64,000 nt of DNA, from NCBI GenBank assembly GCA_001414485.1, contig LLEY01000013.1, positions 1-64,000 of the forward strand, in the 5' to 3' direction. Under the pieces are notes generated by a model. The model was not told the origin of the DNA, ran no database searches, and was given only the letters and a program-made list of their open reading frames with translations. Shown one piece after another: positions 32,497 to 46,300 of this stretch. The position numbers and the translations under genes were made by a program. The DNA comes from Calycina herbarum. Its lineage: Eukaryota > Ascomycota > Leotiomycetes > Helotiales > Pezizellaceae. Position 1 is the stretch's first letter; each line of letters begins with the position of its first letter.

Positions 32497-33009
32497 ATGG
32501 AAGTTTAAACCAAAGAAGCTCGAATCATTCTAGCTATTAAGGCTATTCGTTCATCTAAGATAATAAATACTCGGACTGCAGCAAAACTGTATAGGGTCCC
32601 TAGAACTACACTTAGGGACAGAATGGCTGGCCGAACTCCTCGCGATGAAACACGACCTAATCGTCATAAATTAACTATACTAGAAGAGGAGGTGATTTCT
32701 TAGAATATACTTAAGCTAGATTCTAGAGGGTTTACACCACGGCTTACTAGTGTAGAAGATATGGCCAATTTTATCCTAGAATTAAGGGAGGCAGGACATG
32801 TTAGCAAGCTCTGGGCTTATCGATTTATATAATAATAACTAGCTCTTAAGACGCGTTTTAATCGCGTTTACGATTTCTAAAGAGTCTTATACAAAGATCC
32901 TAAGCTAATTAGCACGTGGTTTCGACTAGTAGAAAACATAAGAGCAAAATACGGGATTTTAGACTACGACTTCTATAACTTTAATAAGACTAGGTTTATA
33001 ATAGGTATA
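32497..33009 (+). pseudogene. P3 transposase, N-terminal part
   Basis: From ATG at 32,497, with one stop at codon 4 and few others, the frame reads as a pogo/Fot1 transposase. A psq-type helix-turn-helix (I-R-S-S-K-I-I-N-T-R-T-A-A-K-L-Y and R-T-T-L-R-D-R) is followed by a CENP-B-type DNA-binding part (L-E-E-E-V-I-S, a stop where Trp is expected, then G-H-V-S-K-L-W). The start of the DDE domain follows (Y-D-F-Y-N-F-N-K-T-R-F). It stops at the LINE target duplication. The first catalytic Asp position reads Asn, a RIP change. It continues at 52,262. Confidence 0.8.
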
Positions 33010-33099
33010 CAAAAACATAACCTTTTTTCGAGACTGAATTTTTTGTTCTAAATCACTCGTTCTCACTTGCTTATACTAAACAAGCCGATTTCCTTCTAT

Positions 33100-34600
33100 G
33101 GAAACCTCTCTAAGAAGGCCTCCGGCTCTTCCGCCGCCTCTAAAAAGAGGTCCAGGTAGGGAGGGAGTATGCCCGATTCCCTCTCTCTTAAACATATAGT
33201 AATACTTCGTCTTAGCAACTACTAAAGCCCTAGAACGTAGTTCTATAGGCTAAACCTTCTTTAGAGGAACTACAGAAGCTGTAGATTGCTATCTAAGCAC
33301 TATACTCGACAAAGCTCCCCCTGACCTCCTGCCCTACCTCCGAGTCTTTTACACTTAAGTAGCTAATATTAGCCTCTTATTCCACCAAGTATACACCTTA
33401 GGGACACCTCCCCCACTACCCTCGACCTTAGAAACCCCCTCTATTACATATAGAGGCGGCTCTACGCCCTCTCTAACTCCCTCCCTCTCTCTGGCTCTAA
33501 GAGAAAAATTCTCATATACATAGACTATAAAGAATGTCTTAGCGCTTGAAAACACAACCTCGGCATTAACAACAATTCCACCTCTCTCTCTCTCTTCCTC
33601 GATAATACAGAAGAAGAAGAATAAGAACTCGCTAGCTAAACCAGACCTTAGAGTCTTTATCCGACTTCTTCCCGATTCCTCTAAAAGAGAGTACTCTGCT
33701 CTTACTATCTTCCTTATACTTTGTAACCTAAAAATAGGTTATAAAGAGCTTATATAAGAGGTTCTCTCGGTTAACTCTAGATTCGCTATTATACTTAAAA
33801 ACAAGGAAGCTCTAGAAGTCTTTCTAATAACAAAGAAAGCATTTATATAAACTCTATTCTTAGTAGCTAGGATCGAGACCTTATAAAACTAGGTAGTATA
33901 TCGCCTATCTAGGATACCTTAGAACACTAAAGCTGTTGAAATTAATAATAAAGGAGTAATTACCTTAACTCTTACCCCTACTACTGCCGAAGTAGTAGCT
34001 ATAGTAATAAAGGAACGAATTAGAGTAGCTCCTACAAAAGTTAATATATTAAGTAAATCGCTCTCTAGTAAGGTATTCTTTACCTCTTAGACTATCTTCT
34101 TTAAAGAAGAAGAGGCTTAGAATCACGCTATCCTAGATATAATATCTCTCCTCAGAAGAAGAGTCTTCTTTAAGTCTCTCTCTAAGGTCTCTTTAGTTGT
34201 TTAGTACTCTAAGTACTAGGGGTAGTATAATTAAAGGATTTGTAGAAAGAACCAAAGATGTCGTCTTTGTAGTACTACTTAGTATACTAAAGACTTATAT
34301 CTAGAGTATCTAAACCGTATATAATATAAGCTAAAGTGCCTATACTATAGTAGCCTACATCTCTTAGACGACCCTAGATATCTACTTAGACTAGGAACTT
34401 TAGGAACACGCTCTACAGCTGAGAACAGAAGGAATATATACTAAGCGTATAACGAACTACGGATTAGAAGCGAGCTTGACTCTCTCTATAGCAGCCTAGA
34501 ACAGGTTATTCTAGCTACCTTATAAGCGAGAGTAGTTGATTCTCCTTCTCTCTCTCTCTTTCCCTCGATACCTTCTTCACCTTAAAGAGAAGAACTCTCT
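33100..34600 (+). pseudogene. LINE ORF1 (Gag-like), RIP-degraded
   Basis: Nucleic-acid-binding protein of the LINE. The readable frame near 34,255-34,370 shows C-R-L-C-S-T-T, a stop, then Y-T-K-D-L-Y, which is a CX2CX4HX4C knuckle with His and the last Cys changed to Tyr. A second damaged knuckle follows about 20 residues later. The upstream part is Ser/Pro-rich with Leu-rich helices. Start and stop cannot be fixed because of RIP stops. Confidence 0.6.
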
Positions 34601-34679
34601 AAAGACACCTCTATAGAAGAAACAGTATACGCCCCCCCTATACGAAGAACCTAGAACTCTACTATTATAGTCTCTTTAT

Positions 34680-36395
34680 AAGTAGATAAGAACATACGAA
34701 GAACCACTGTCTTTAAGTACTATAAATCAACGTATATAAGTCTAGCGGATACTAGGAGCTTATACTACAGCTAGCACATGCTAGGCGAGTCGACGTAGTA
34801 TTTATTTAAGAACTATATATCTACTTAAGAGAGATTAGCCGCTAGATTATAAGACGCTACCTGAACTACGACTGCTTTATACCTATATACGACTGGAACG
34901 CCGGACCTCCTAGAGTACTCTCCTTTATACGTAAAAGGGCTGGGATCCTTATAAGTTAGTAGACCCTTATTACTCCCTCGCTTTAATACCGAGACCTTGT
35001 TTACGCCTCGATTACTCTCTTATAAGGCCCTCTGCTATATATACTTAACGTATATAACGCTTCTCTTAGTACTAGGGAAGCCGGGGAGGCTGTTAGCCTT
35101 ATTCTAGCCTCTTAGTACATTTCTATAACAAATATCTTTATAGCTAGCGACTTTAATCTAAAGAGCTAGCTCTAGTAGCTAGACTTCCTAAGCCTAGAGA
35201 GTATATAAGCTCTCTCGCTTATCGACTAGATAGAGAGTAAAGGACTCTAACTCACTACTCCTCCTAGTATACAAACCTATAGCCTAGAGAATACACTAGA
35301 CCGAGCCTTCTGCTCTAGTAGCCTCTATTAAAGAGGGGTAACCTCAGAGGTTAACCTAGCCTTTAAGTATAGCTTAGATCACCTTCTAGTTCTTACTAGC
35401 CTACTATATACTAGTAGACTAGCTAGGAAGGACTCCTCGCTTAAGCTTAGTACTCTCGACGCTAAAGTCTTTAAGATAGTACTTTAAGGAAAGCTTTAAG
35501 AGCAGTAGCTTTTTAAGCTTATAGAACAACTAGATAGGAACTCGCTTAAGACTTTGGTAGAGTTTATTATTAAGAGTATACATAAGGCGTACCTTAGTAG
35601 TACTAAGCGAGGGCTTGGTTATAGAGGTAGACACTCTTAGTAGAATAAGGAGTGTTAATCTACAGCTACTAAGGCTAGAAAGATACGAAGGCTAGGAGCT
35701 AGTACAGAGTCTATTAAAGGCCTCTAGAGAACACTTTAAGGAGAGATCTAGAAGACAAAGAGAGAACACTTCCGCGGCCTAATTAACAAAGCTATAAAGA
35801 GCAAGGACGTCTTTAAGATTTATAAGTAGCACTAGAGTATAGAGGTCTACAGGTCCCCTCCTTTAAAAGACTCGGCAGGGCAACTAGGCTTTACTACTTA
35901 GGAGAAACAGAAGATCCTAGTATAAGAACTACTTATAAATAAGGTAGAAGTCGGAGATATACTAACTAACACCTCGACTACCTCTACTTATTCTCTACCT
36001 TAGACAGCTCTTACTTTATACGAGGTTGAGGAATCGGTTCTAGGAAAGGCCTCTACTACTCTAAGGGAGGACGAACTTGTTATAGGTGTCTTTAAGATAG
36101 CCTAGCCTTAGATCTTATACCTATTCTATTCACTGTTTAAGAGGTATATAGAGACAGGCTTCTACCTAAAGATCTTCTATATAGCTATTATAGCTATTAT
36201 CCTAAAGTTAAATAAGAAGGATAAGTCGTCTCCTTACGTATACTAGCTAATCTCTCTACTCTTGGTTCTTAGAAAGAGCCTCGAGAGGCTTCTAGTAAAG
36301 AGAGCCTCCTAGATTGCTATTAAGTATACTGTTCTCGAACTGAACTAGTTTAGAGCTCTTCTACTAAGAGTAGCTATAGACCTTATAACCTGTCT
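34680..36395 (+). pseudogene. LINE ORF2, endonuclease and start of RT
   Basis: The endonuclease (EEP/APE family) motif is near 35,138-35,162, reading I-A-S-D-F-N-L-K, the G-D-F-N-L signature with Gly changed to Ser. The N-terminal half of the reverse transcriptase follows at about 36,180-36,395, with K-L-N-K-K-D, S-P-Y-V-Y, a stop and L-I-S-L-L. The frame is cut at 36,395 by Gypsy C and resumes at 49,925. The many stops are of RIP type. Confidence 0.75.
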
Positions 36396-36841
36396 TATTA
36401 CGAATTACGTTATATATAATAAGTAGTCTAGACGGCGCTCTAATAGGACAAGGCACGATATCTAGGAAATAGAAGGTAACACGAGAAGGAATTAGTAATA
36501 TAAGAGCATTTAAGTATTCTAGGATCTCACTATTAGATAGCTATTAGTAGTTATATAATAGATCCCCTCGGATCTCTTAGAGGATCTAGAGAGATCTAGG
36601 GATCTAGGCTTATATAGGGATCTAGGTAGTACGAGAAGATCTATATATACTAGCACGTCTGTTATTAGATAAGAGCTTTATACTTAACTTTAGTTATTAA
36701 TCTTATTATCTTATTTAATATCTTTAATATAAGTAACGAGTTCACTTCTAAGTAAATAATCTATTATATCTATACTTCTTATCTATATACTAACCTTTAA
36801 GACTTAGTTATCTTTGTTTAGTTTATTTAAGTTTCGTTATA
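36396..36841 (+). repeat. 5' LTR of Gypsy C
   Basis: 446 bp. The ends are shared with A, D, E and G. The segment before the TATA box (36,560-36,651) is different and contains seven GATC sites, mostly as GATCTAG or GATCTC. A TATA-like tatatata lies near 36,651. Confidence 0.93.
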
Positions 36842-36875
36842 CTTTAAGCACCTACTTAGAAGTACTACTAATATA

Positions 36876-39800
36876 ATGTCGAAAACTACGCTATTCTTAA
36901 GTTTAACCCCTATACTGCCTCTAGCGCTAATAATACCAGTAGTACCAGTTACTACTATTAGAGAGGAAGTAAAATTACTAGTATCTAAAACGTTTGATAG
37001 CTCCTTAGAGAAGCTTACTAAATTTATTATAAAAGCTTTAATATACTTAAACTTTTATTTAATATAGTTTACTTATAAAACTAATCAAGTTATATAGCTT
37101 ACTACCTGTCTTAAAGGAGTAGTATATAACTAGATAGAGCTATATTTAGAAGATTTTTAGAAGAATAAAACATTAAATAGAAGAGTATTAAACCTTATAA
37201 GTAAAAGTACTTAAGGATTGTTTTTAACTGTCGTAGGATTTAAGAAAGGAATTAACTAGACATTTACAAATGTAGATTTAAAGAAGAAGACAGTATAGGC
37301 TTTATATAGTCTCTAACAAAAAGGGTTAGTAGCTAAATATACGTTAATGTTCTAATAGTACTCTATACGTCTTAGCTAGAATAATAAAGCCTTATATAAG
37401 TAGTACTATAAAGGATTAAAGAATAGTATTAAGAATAAATTAGCTAGGGATAACTTCCTAGATATACTTAATAAGCTAACTAATAATATAATTAAAATTA
37501 ATAATCGGAATTATAAGAGAAGTCTAGAGAAAAAGAGTAGTTATAGACATCGATATTAAGGAAAAGGTAGGAAAAAAGACTATAGAGATCCTATAGAAGT
37601 TAACACTACTTAGAAGCGTTAGGTCCTAGGAAAAGGAACTTAAGGTAGAGACCTACTAAAGAAAGAACTTTCTTAAAAAAAGTAAGATCGTTATTATAAG
37701 AAGAACTTATATTATAACTATAGCCTCTCTAGCTATAGAGCAAATAAGTATAGTAAGAAGAAAGACTCTAAAGAGAAATAAGCAAATACTACTATCTAAA
37801 AAGAAGTAGCTTTACTAGAAAGAATAGAACTTATAGACGAAGAACTCAAGGCTAGAGGATATAGTATATAGATTGAAATAGATACCTTAGATATATTAAC
37901 AGACGCTATATACTTATAGCTAAACAAAGGAATTAAACTCTAAGATAGTAAAGTATAGGACACTAATAATAGTAGGAATCTACTTCTTAAAGAATATTAT
38001 AATATATAATTAGAAATAGAATATAGATTCCCTTTTTAAGTAGAGTATAAATTACTACTATTAATAAGTTTATTAGAGTTATTAGAATTAGAATCTAATT
38101 TATTAGAAGTAAATCTAAGAATATATAAGCTTAAATAAGGCGAGATATAGGCATTTATTAGAACCTTTAAGAGAGGGAATAGATAGGTATATATAGAATA
38201 TTAGAAACCTAATTTCTAGAGCCTATATTCTACTTAAGGAATTAACTCTACTATTTTAACTACTTATAAAATAGTTTAGAATAAGTAGGATAGAATAACA
38301 TTAGTAAGCCTTGTTACTAAAAGGGAAACCATCGAATTTAAAGAACCTAGACTAGAGTAAGCAGTATCTAGTAAGCTATCTAGTATACTTAAGATAGGAG
38401 ACATTTAGATAGTTATAGATCTTTAGGAGGAAACCAGCTTATAGTAATAGCAGGGGCCTAATAACTTTATAGGACGCTCTAAACCTAGTTTTTTAAGTAC
38501 GTTACCTAATTATAAGGAAGCTATACTAGAAATAAGAGAATAGTATACTATAGTCGCTTTAGTTAGAAAAGTTAGAGTAATATTTTAAGAATCGAGAAGT
38601 AGAAAATTATTTAGTATAATTTTCTAAGAGATAAACGAATACGATATAGACTAAGAAACGGAGTTAGTATAGAGAGAACTCTACTAACTAATAGATAGAG
38701 AGCTAAGTACTACCTCTAAAGAAAGTTAATTAGTTATAACTATAAAAATAAAGGGAAAGGAACTTCGAGTTATAATTAACTTAGGAGTAATAAGCAATTT
38801 TCTCTCTCTAATAGCTTTAAAAAAGCTAAACGTTCTAATTAAGAATATAAAACTATACTACTTAGGAGTAGTTAATAGAATAGATATTATATATTAAAAT
38901 AAGATTATTAATTAGTAAACTATTCTAATAAAAATTAATATTAAAGGATACTATTTAGATATATAATTCAATATTATTAAAATAGAGAGTAAGGAGGTAA
39001 TACTTAGTATACTATAGATTTAGGAACATAATCTAGATATTAACTAGAAGGTACGAATAATAACCTTTAGTTAATATCATTATATAGGATTATAATTATA
39101 ACTTTAAGGCTAGAACAAGGTTAGCGCTACCTCTTCTAAAGCGCTAGGACATCTTGTCTAGGGTCCTTTATAGGTTAGTAAGAAAGCTAATAACGAAATA
39201 CCTATATAGTATAGAGAATTTAAGGCTTTGTTTAAAAACCTAGAAGACTTACGAGCTTTATTAGAACATTGCTTATAGGATTATAAGATTAAATTAAAAG
39301 AGGGTTATCACCTCTTAAAGTAGAAGCTTCAGTTATATAACTAGAAAAGTCTATAAAGAATAGAAAGTTATATAAAGGAAGGTATTAAGAAGAGATATAT
39401 TAGAAAATCTAAGTTATTAATTACCTTAAATATACTTATTATTAAGAAAAAAGACGATTTAGACGAAAGAGTATATATTAATTACTAAGAAGTAAATTAT
39501 ACTATAGTTAAGAACGCTTATCTACTGCTACTAAGCTAATACTTATAGAATAAGTTAGGTAAGGTAGTATAATTTATAAAATTAGATTAATAAAACGCTT
39601 ATAGACTTATATAAATAAAAACCAGAGACGAATAGAAGATAGTATTTACCTTACTATTAGGCCTTTATAAATATATAGTTATACTATTTAGACTATATAA
39701 TATACTAGCTATATATTAGAGATAAAATAATAACATTTTAAGAGATCTTCTAGAAGTAATAGTAATTTATTATCTAGATAATATTTTAATCTTCTTAGAA

Positions 39801-42026
39801 AAAGAAGAAGAGTATAAGGGATATATTAGAGAAGTTTTATAATAACTTATGAAAGTAAACTCTTAGTTAAAACTCTTAAAATACGAGTTTAGAGTAACTT
39901 AGACACTTTTCTTAGGATAGGTATTTAGCTTAGAGAAAATAGAAATAGATTTAGTAAAGATCTAGGATATCTTAAACTAGAAATTACTAGAGAATATAAA
40001 AGATATATAGTTCTTTCTTAGATTTATAAACTTTTATTACCTATTTATATAAGACTATATAAAGATTACTAAACTAATAATAATACTAGTTAAGAAAATT
40101 ATTAAATTTATTTAGAATAAATAAGCTAAGGATACTTTTTAAAAGATTAAAGTAAGGTTTATAGAAAAACCTATTCTATATAACTTTAATATAGGAAAAC
40201 TAAGTATAATTAAAATAGACGTCTTAGATATATTAGTAGGTATAATTTACTTATAACTAAATAAAAAGAGAAAACTTATACTTATTATATATTATTTAAA
40301 AATATTTAACCTAGTATAATAAAACTATAGTATATTTAATAAAGAGTTACTTATTATAGTATTAGCTTTAGAATACTAGAGAATTTATTTATAACTAGTA
40401 AAATACTTAGTTATAGTCTTATCTAACTATAAGAATCTTAGGATATTTATAATAACTAAGGAACTTATAACTAGATAATTAGCTAGATAGTTAGAGATAT
40501 TAGAAGGATTTAATATTATTATATAATATATAAAAGGAACGTTAAATACTCGAGCTAATACTCTTAGCTAAAAACCTAGATATAAGAGAAATAAAGAGTA
40601 TAAAAAGATTATAATCTTAAAAACCCTTAAGAATAGAGACTTAGTATCTATTATATATAAAATTATAGTAATAAATAATATTTAGATAAATAAAATTTAG
40701 AATATATATAAAGGTTATAACTAGTATATAAAAGGGAAATTATAGGTCTCTAGCTTATATATAAAGGAATTTATATAAGAATACTATACTACGCTTACTT
40801 ATAGCTACTAAGGAATTCGTAGAACTCTTTAAAGGATAAGATAATACTACTATATTAATTAGTTATCTACGATAATTAAAGAAGTAATAGTAGAATATAA
40901 TATCTATACTAGGAATAAGGCTTCTTACTATACTTCTTATAGATAGATAAACACTACTCTAATACTATAAATACCTTAGAAATTAATATTTATAGATTTT
41001 ATTATTAAACTATTAAAATCTAAAGATTTAATAATAAGAGTTAAGTATAACTTAATCCTAGTTATTATAAAACGACTTATAAAATATATAATTTTAGTAG
41101 TATATATAGAGTTAAGTATAGCTAAGGAATTAGTATTTATATTCCTTAGAGAAGTAGTCTTAAGATATAGACTACTTAAAGAAATACTCTTAGATAGAGA
41201 TAAACTCTTTACCTTAAAATTTTAGATTACTCTTATAAAACGATTAGGTATAAAGAGAAAGCTCTCTATAGCTTTTCACTCTTAAATAAATAGAGGAAAT
41301 AAACATATAAACTAAGTAGTAGAAACATACCTTCGTTATTATATAAACTACTAGTAAAACAACTAGGTAAAACTACTGCTTTTAGTATAATTTACCTATA
41401 ATAGTTTAGTAATAGAAATAACACTTATTATACTATTCTATACTAACTTTAGATATAAATTATTAGTATATTAAGAACTACTGTCTATAACTATCGATAA
41501 CTAGCTTACTCGTATTTAGGTCTTAAAAATCAAGGGGCTATATAAGGAACTTATAGAAGATTTATAGTTTATTATAGAAAGAAACACGTACTACTATAAC
41601 AAACGACGTAGTTAGAAGCTAATACTAAAAGAGAGAGATAAAGTCTACTTAGTATAGAAAAATATTAATATAAAAAGACTAAGTAATAAACTAGATTATA
41701 AAAAACTTAGACTATTTAAAATTAAGTAAGTTAAGAGACCTTTAAATTATAAATTAGTATTACTAAAGATAATAAACATTTACCTAGTATTCTATATATT
41801 CTTACTTAAACTAGTACTACTAAGAGTACTACTAGCTCTATTTATAGAAATTTAACTAGTAAACCTAAATACTAAGTATAAAGTTAAGAGGATTCTTAAC
41901 TATAAACTAGTTAGAGGATAAGTTAAGTACTTAATTAAATAGTTAGATTACCTATACTTAGAAAATACTTAAGAGCTAAGAAGTAATCTTAACTATTACT
42001 TAGTAGAACTTTAGAAGTTCTATTAG
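36876..42026 (+). pseudogene. Gag-pol polyprotein of Gypsy C, RIP-degraded
   Basis: Begins at ATG 36,876, 35 nt after the LTR. The first 63 codons are open. The zinc knuckle near 37,710 has lost its cysteines to Tyr. The RT motif at 39,768 reads Y-Y-L-D-N and stays in the same frame as the start, so gag and pol are one frame. Integrase and chromodomain follow to a stop at 42,024-42,026. It has the same architecture as B and E. Confidence 0.85.
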
Positions 42027-42042
42027 GAAAACCTAGGTTTAC

Positions 42043-42217
42043 CTATATTTCATAGTCTAAAGAAAAAGCTATAAAGAAGGCTAGGTTAAGGACTATCTTA
42101 GATTAGGAATTAGTAGGAATAGGCAGAGCTATTAGATAGGTAACCTCCGCCTTCTACTACTCTTATTCCTCTCTTTCTTTCTCCTTCTTCTCTTTCTTTT
42201 CTATCTCTTTAGTAATA
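42043..42217 (-). pseudogene. Antisense frame of Gypsy C, C-terminal part
   Basis: The minus-strand frame ends at 42,043, 16 bp beyond the gag-pol stop. It encodes a Lys/Glu-rich helix and the tail A-F-F-I-A-F-S-L-D-Y-E-I. Element D interrupts it at 42,217; the rest should lie at 49,007 onward, where I could not follow the frame. Confidence 0.45.
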
Positions 42218-42682
42218 TATAACGAAACTCAAACGAACTAAACAAAGATAACTAAGTCTCAAAGGTTAGTATATAGGTAAGAAGTATAGACGCGATCACT
42301 TGTTCACTTAGAAGTGAACTCGTTACTTATATCAAAGATGTTAAATAAGATGATAAGATTAATAACTAAAGTTAAGTACGAAGCTCCTATCTAATAGTAG
42401 ACGTGCTAGTCTTATATAGAACCTTCGTTTTCTAAGTACGTTGCTTATATCGCTTATATCGCTCGCGTCGCTTGTAATTAAGGCGATTAGAGCGATGTAG
42501 GCGATTACGTTATATGATCTTACATGACTTCTAATATTACTATAATAGTAAGATCCTAAAATCCCTAATATTCTTTTATATTACTGATTTCCTTCTATAT
42601 TACTTTCCTTTCCTAGATATTATACCTTATCTTATTAGAACGCCGTCTAGACTACTTACTACGTATACCGTGATTTATAACA
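42218..42682 (-). repeat. 3' LTR of Gypsy D
   Basis: 465 bp, ending in an unmutated TAACA followed by the complement of the purine tract. Its pre-TATA segment (42,425-42,505) has repeated TTATATCGC and GCGATTAG/GCGATGTAG motifs, unlike A, C or E. Confidence 0.93.
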
Positions 42683-42739
42683 CTATCCCCTTCTTAGACT
42701 AGCGTGTTCCTACGCTTAAGTATAGCCTAAGAAATATTA

Positions 42740-43335
42740 TTAAGAGGTAAGCAGCCTCTCTAGTTCCTATTATATTATTAACACCTCTCTTAAAAGACAA
42801 GCTTAAATAATATAGGACTCTTAACACTCTTCGAATTAAACGTTTAAGACGCGAAATAATTCCTTATACTCGTTATATAAATGTAAAAACTAGTCGTTAA
42901 TATATTAGCGTTTCTAGTAGTTCTAAGTATTCCGAGTATACTAGGAAGGGTAAATCTTATAATATTAAGTTATAAAATCGAATATTCTTAATTTTCAAGT
43001 AGGAATCTATTAATACTTAGAAGTAGAGGTTATAATAGTAGGAAGAGATAGCTTATAAGATTTAGGAAGAAGCTATATAGAAGATCCTTTGTCTATAAAA
43101 ACAATAACGCTTCTTTATAGAGTAGGAGTAAGAGATACTCCGTTGTAGTCTTGCTAACCTATAAGAACTTAATAAAGCTGATGAAAAAGAAAGAGTAGAG
43201 AAAGAGAAAGAAGAGAGGGAATTAGAGGTTGCCTAGCTGGCGGCTCTCTCTTCTTCTAGCGACCCCGCTTTTGTTACTAAGCTGACCCTTGATTCGGCTT
43301 TCCTTGAGGCTTTCTCTTCTAACTACGAGATGTAG
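42740..43335 (+). pseudogene. Antisense frame of Gypsy D
   Basis: Plus-strand frame, opposite to gag-pol. TAT codons at 42,865, 42,874, 42,901, 42,928, 42,937 and 42,958 give spacing x2-x8-x8-x2-x6, close to the six-cysteine cluster in A, B and E if each was TGT. The frame continues without a shift through a heptad-like and Glu/Lys-rich helix to a tail ending A-F-L-E-A-F-S-S-N-Y-E-M and a stop at 43,333-43,335. That stop is 13 bp from the gag-pol stop on the other strand. The last 60 codons are nearly free of stops. Confidence 0.55.
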
Positions 43336-43348
43336 GTAACTCTAGGTT

Positions 43349-46300
43349 TTAGTAGTAGAACTTTTAAAGCTTCTCTAAGTAATAGTTAAGATTGCCTTTT
43401 AGCTCTTAAGTGTTTTCTAAGTATAGGTAATCTAACTATTTAATTAAATACTTAATCTTACCTCTAATGATTTTATAGTTAAGAATCCTTTTAACTTTAT
43501 ATTTAGTATTTGAGTTTACTAGTTAAATCTCTGTAAGTAGGGCTAGTAGTACTCTTAGTAGTACTGGTTTAAGTAAGGATATATAGAATACTAGATAGAT
43601 ATTTATTATCCTTAGTAGTGCTAATTTATAATTCAAAGGTCCTCTAACTTATTTAATTTTAAATAGTCTAAGTTTTTTATAATCTAGTTTATTACTTAGT
43701 CTTTTTATGTTAATATTCTTTTATACTAAGTAGACTTTATCCCTCTCTTTTAGCGTTAGCTCCTAACTACGTCGTTTGTTATAGTAGTATATATTTCTTT
43801 TGGCTATAAATTATAAATCCCTTATAAGTTCCTTATATAGCCTTTTAATTTTTAAGACGTGAATATAAGTAAGTTGGTTATTAATAGTCGTAGATAGTAG
43901 TTCTTGATATACTAATAATTTATACCTAAAATTAGTGTAGAATAGTGTAATAAGTGTTGTTTCTGTTACTAAACTGTTATAGGTAAACTATACTAAGGGT
44001 AGTAGTTCTACTTAGTTGTCTTACTAGTAGTTTATATAATAATAAAGGTATGTTTTAACTACTTAATTTATCTGTTTGTTTCCTTTATTTGTTTAAGAGT
44101 AGAAAGCTATAGAGAGCTTTCTTTTTGTACCTAATCGTTTTATTAGAGTAATCTAAAATTTTAAGGTAAAGAGCTTATCTCTATTTAAGAGTATTTCTTT
44201 AGATAGTCTATATCTTAAGACTACCTCTCTAAGGAATGTAAATGCTAATTCTTTAGTTATACTTAACTTTATATATACTATTAGAATTATATACTTTATA
44301 AGTTGTTCTATAATAACTAGGATTATATTATACTTAACTCCTATTATTAGATCTTTAGATTTTAGTAATTTAATAATAAAATCTATAGATATTGATTTCT
44401 AAGGTACCTATAGTATTAGAGTAGTGTTTATCTATTTATAAGAAGTATAGTAGGAAGCCTTATTCCTAGTATAGGTATTATATTCTACTATTACTTCCTT
44501 AACTATTATAGATAACTGATTAATATAGTAGTGTTGTCTTATTCTCTAGAGGGTTCTATGAATTCCTTAGTATCTATAAGTAGGTATAGTATAGTATTCC
44601 TATATAAACTCCTTTATATATAAGCTAGGAACCTATAACTTCCCTTTTATATATTAGTTATAACCTTTGTATATATTCTAAATTTTATCTATCTAGATGT
44701 TGTTTATTACTACTATCTTATATATAGTAGGTACTAAGTCTCTGTTCTTAAGAGTTTTTAAGATTGTAATCTTTTTATACTCTTTATCTCTCTTATATCT
44801 AGGTTTCTAACTAAGAGTATTAGCTTGAGTATTTAACGTTCCTTTTATATATTAAATAATAATATCAAATCCTTCTAATATCTTTAACTATCTAGCTAAT
44901 TATCTAGTTATAAGTTCTTTAGTTATTATAAATATCTTAAGATTCTTATAGTTAGATAAAACTATAACTAAGTATTTTACTAACTATAAATAGATTCTCT
45001 AGTATTCTAAAGCTAGTACTATAGTAAGCAATTCCTTATTAAAGATGCTATAGTTTTGTTATACTAGGTTAAATGTCTTAGAATAATATATAATAGGTAT
45101 AAGCCTTCTCTTATTATTTAGCTATAGGTAAACTATATCTACTGCTATGTCTAAAGCGTCTGTTTTAATCGTACTAGGCTTGTCTATATCGAAATTATAT
45201 AGAATAGGTTTTTCTATAAACTTTGCTTTAATTTTCTAAAAAGCATCCTTTATCTGTTTATTCTATATAAACTTAATAGCTTTCTTAACTAGTCTTAACA
45301 TTAGTTTAGTAATCTTTACATAGTCTTATATAAACGGACGACAAAAGTTTACAAATCTAAGGAAGGACTGTATATCTTTTATATTTTCTAGTAATTTCTA
45401 GTTTAAGACGTCTTAGATCTTTACTAGATCTATTTCTATTTTTCTAAGGCTAAACACCTATTCTAGGAAAAGTGTCTAAGTTACTTTAAACTCGTATTTT
45501 AAGAGTTTTAACTAAGAGTTTACTTTTATAAGTTATTATAAAACTTCTTTAACATATTTCTTATATTCTTCTTCTTTTTCTAAGAAGATTAAAATATTAT
45601 CTAGATAATAGATTACTATTACTTTTAGAAGATCTCTTAAAATATTATTATTTTATCTCTAATATATAGCTAGTATATTATAAAGTTTAAATAGTATAAC
45701 TATGTATTTATAAAGGCCTAATAGTAAGATAAATGCTGTCTTTTATTCGTCTCTAACTTTTATTTATATAAGTCTATAAGCGTTTTATTAATCTAGTTTC
45801 GTAAATCGTACTACTTTACCTAACTTATTTTATAAGTATTAGCTAGGTAGTAGTAGATAAGCGTTCTTAACTATAGCGTGATTTACTTCTTAGTAATTAA
45901 TATATACTCTCTTATCTAGATCGTCTTTCTTCTTAATAATAAGTATGTTTAAGGTAATTAGTAACTTAGACTTTCTAATATGTCTCTTCTTAATACCTTC
46001 CTTTATATAACTTTCTATCTTTTATAGGCTTTTCTAATTATATAACCGAAGCTTCTACTTTAAGAGGTAATAATCCTCTTTTAATTTAATCTTATAATCT
46101 TATAGGCGATGTTCTAATAAAGCTTATAAGTCTTCTAGGTTTTTGAACAAAGCTTTAAATTCTCTATACTATATAGGTATTTCGTTATCAGCTGTCCTAC
46201 TAACCTATAGAGGACCCTAGGCTAGGTGTTCTAGCGTTTTAGAAGAGGTAGTGCTAACCTTGTTTTAGTCTTATAGTTATAATTACAAACCTATGTAATT

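Noticed and set aside
33355..33555. 66-codon minus-strand frame in the LINE
   Set aside because: Shadow of the Ser/Pro-rich ORF1 on the other strand.
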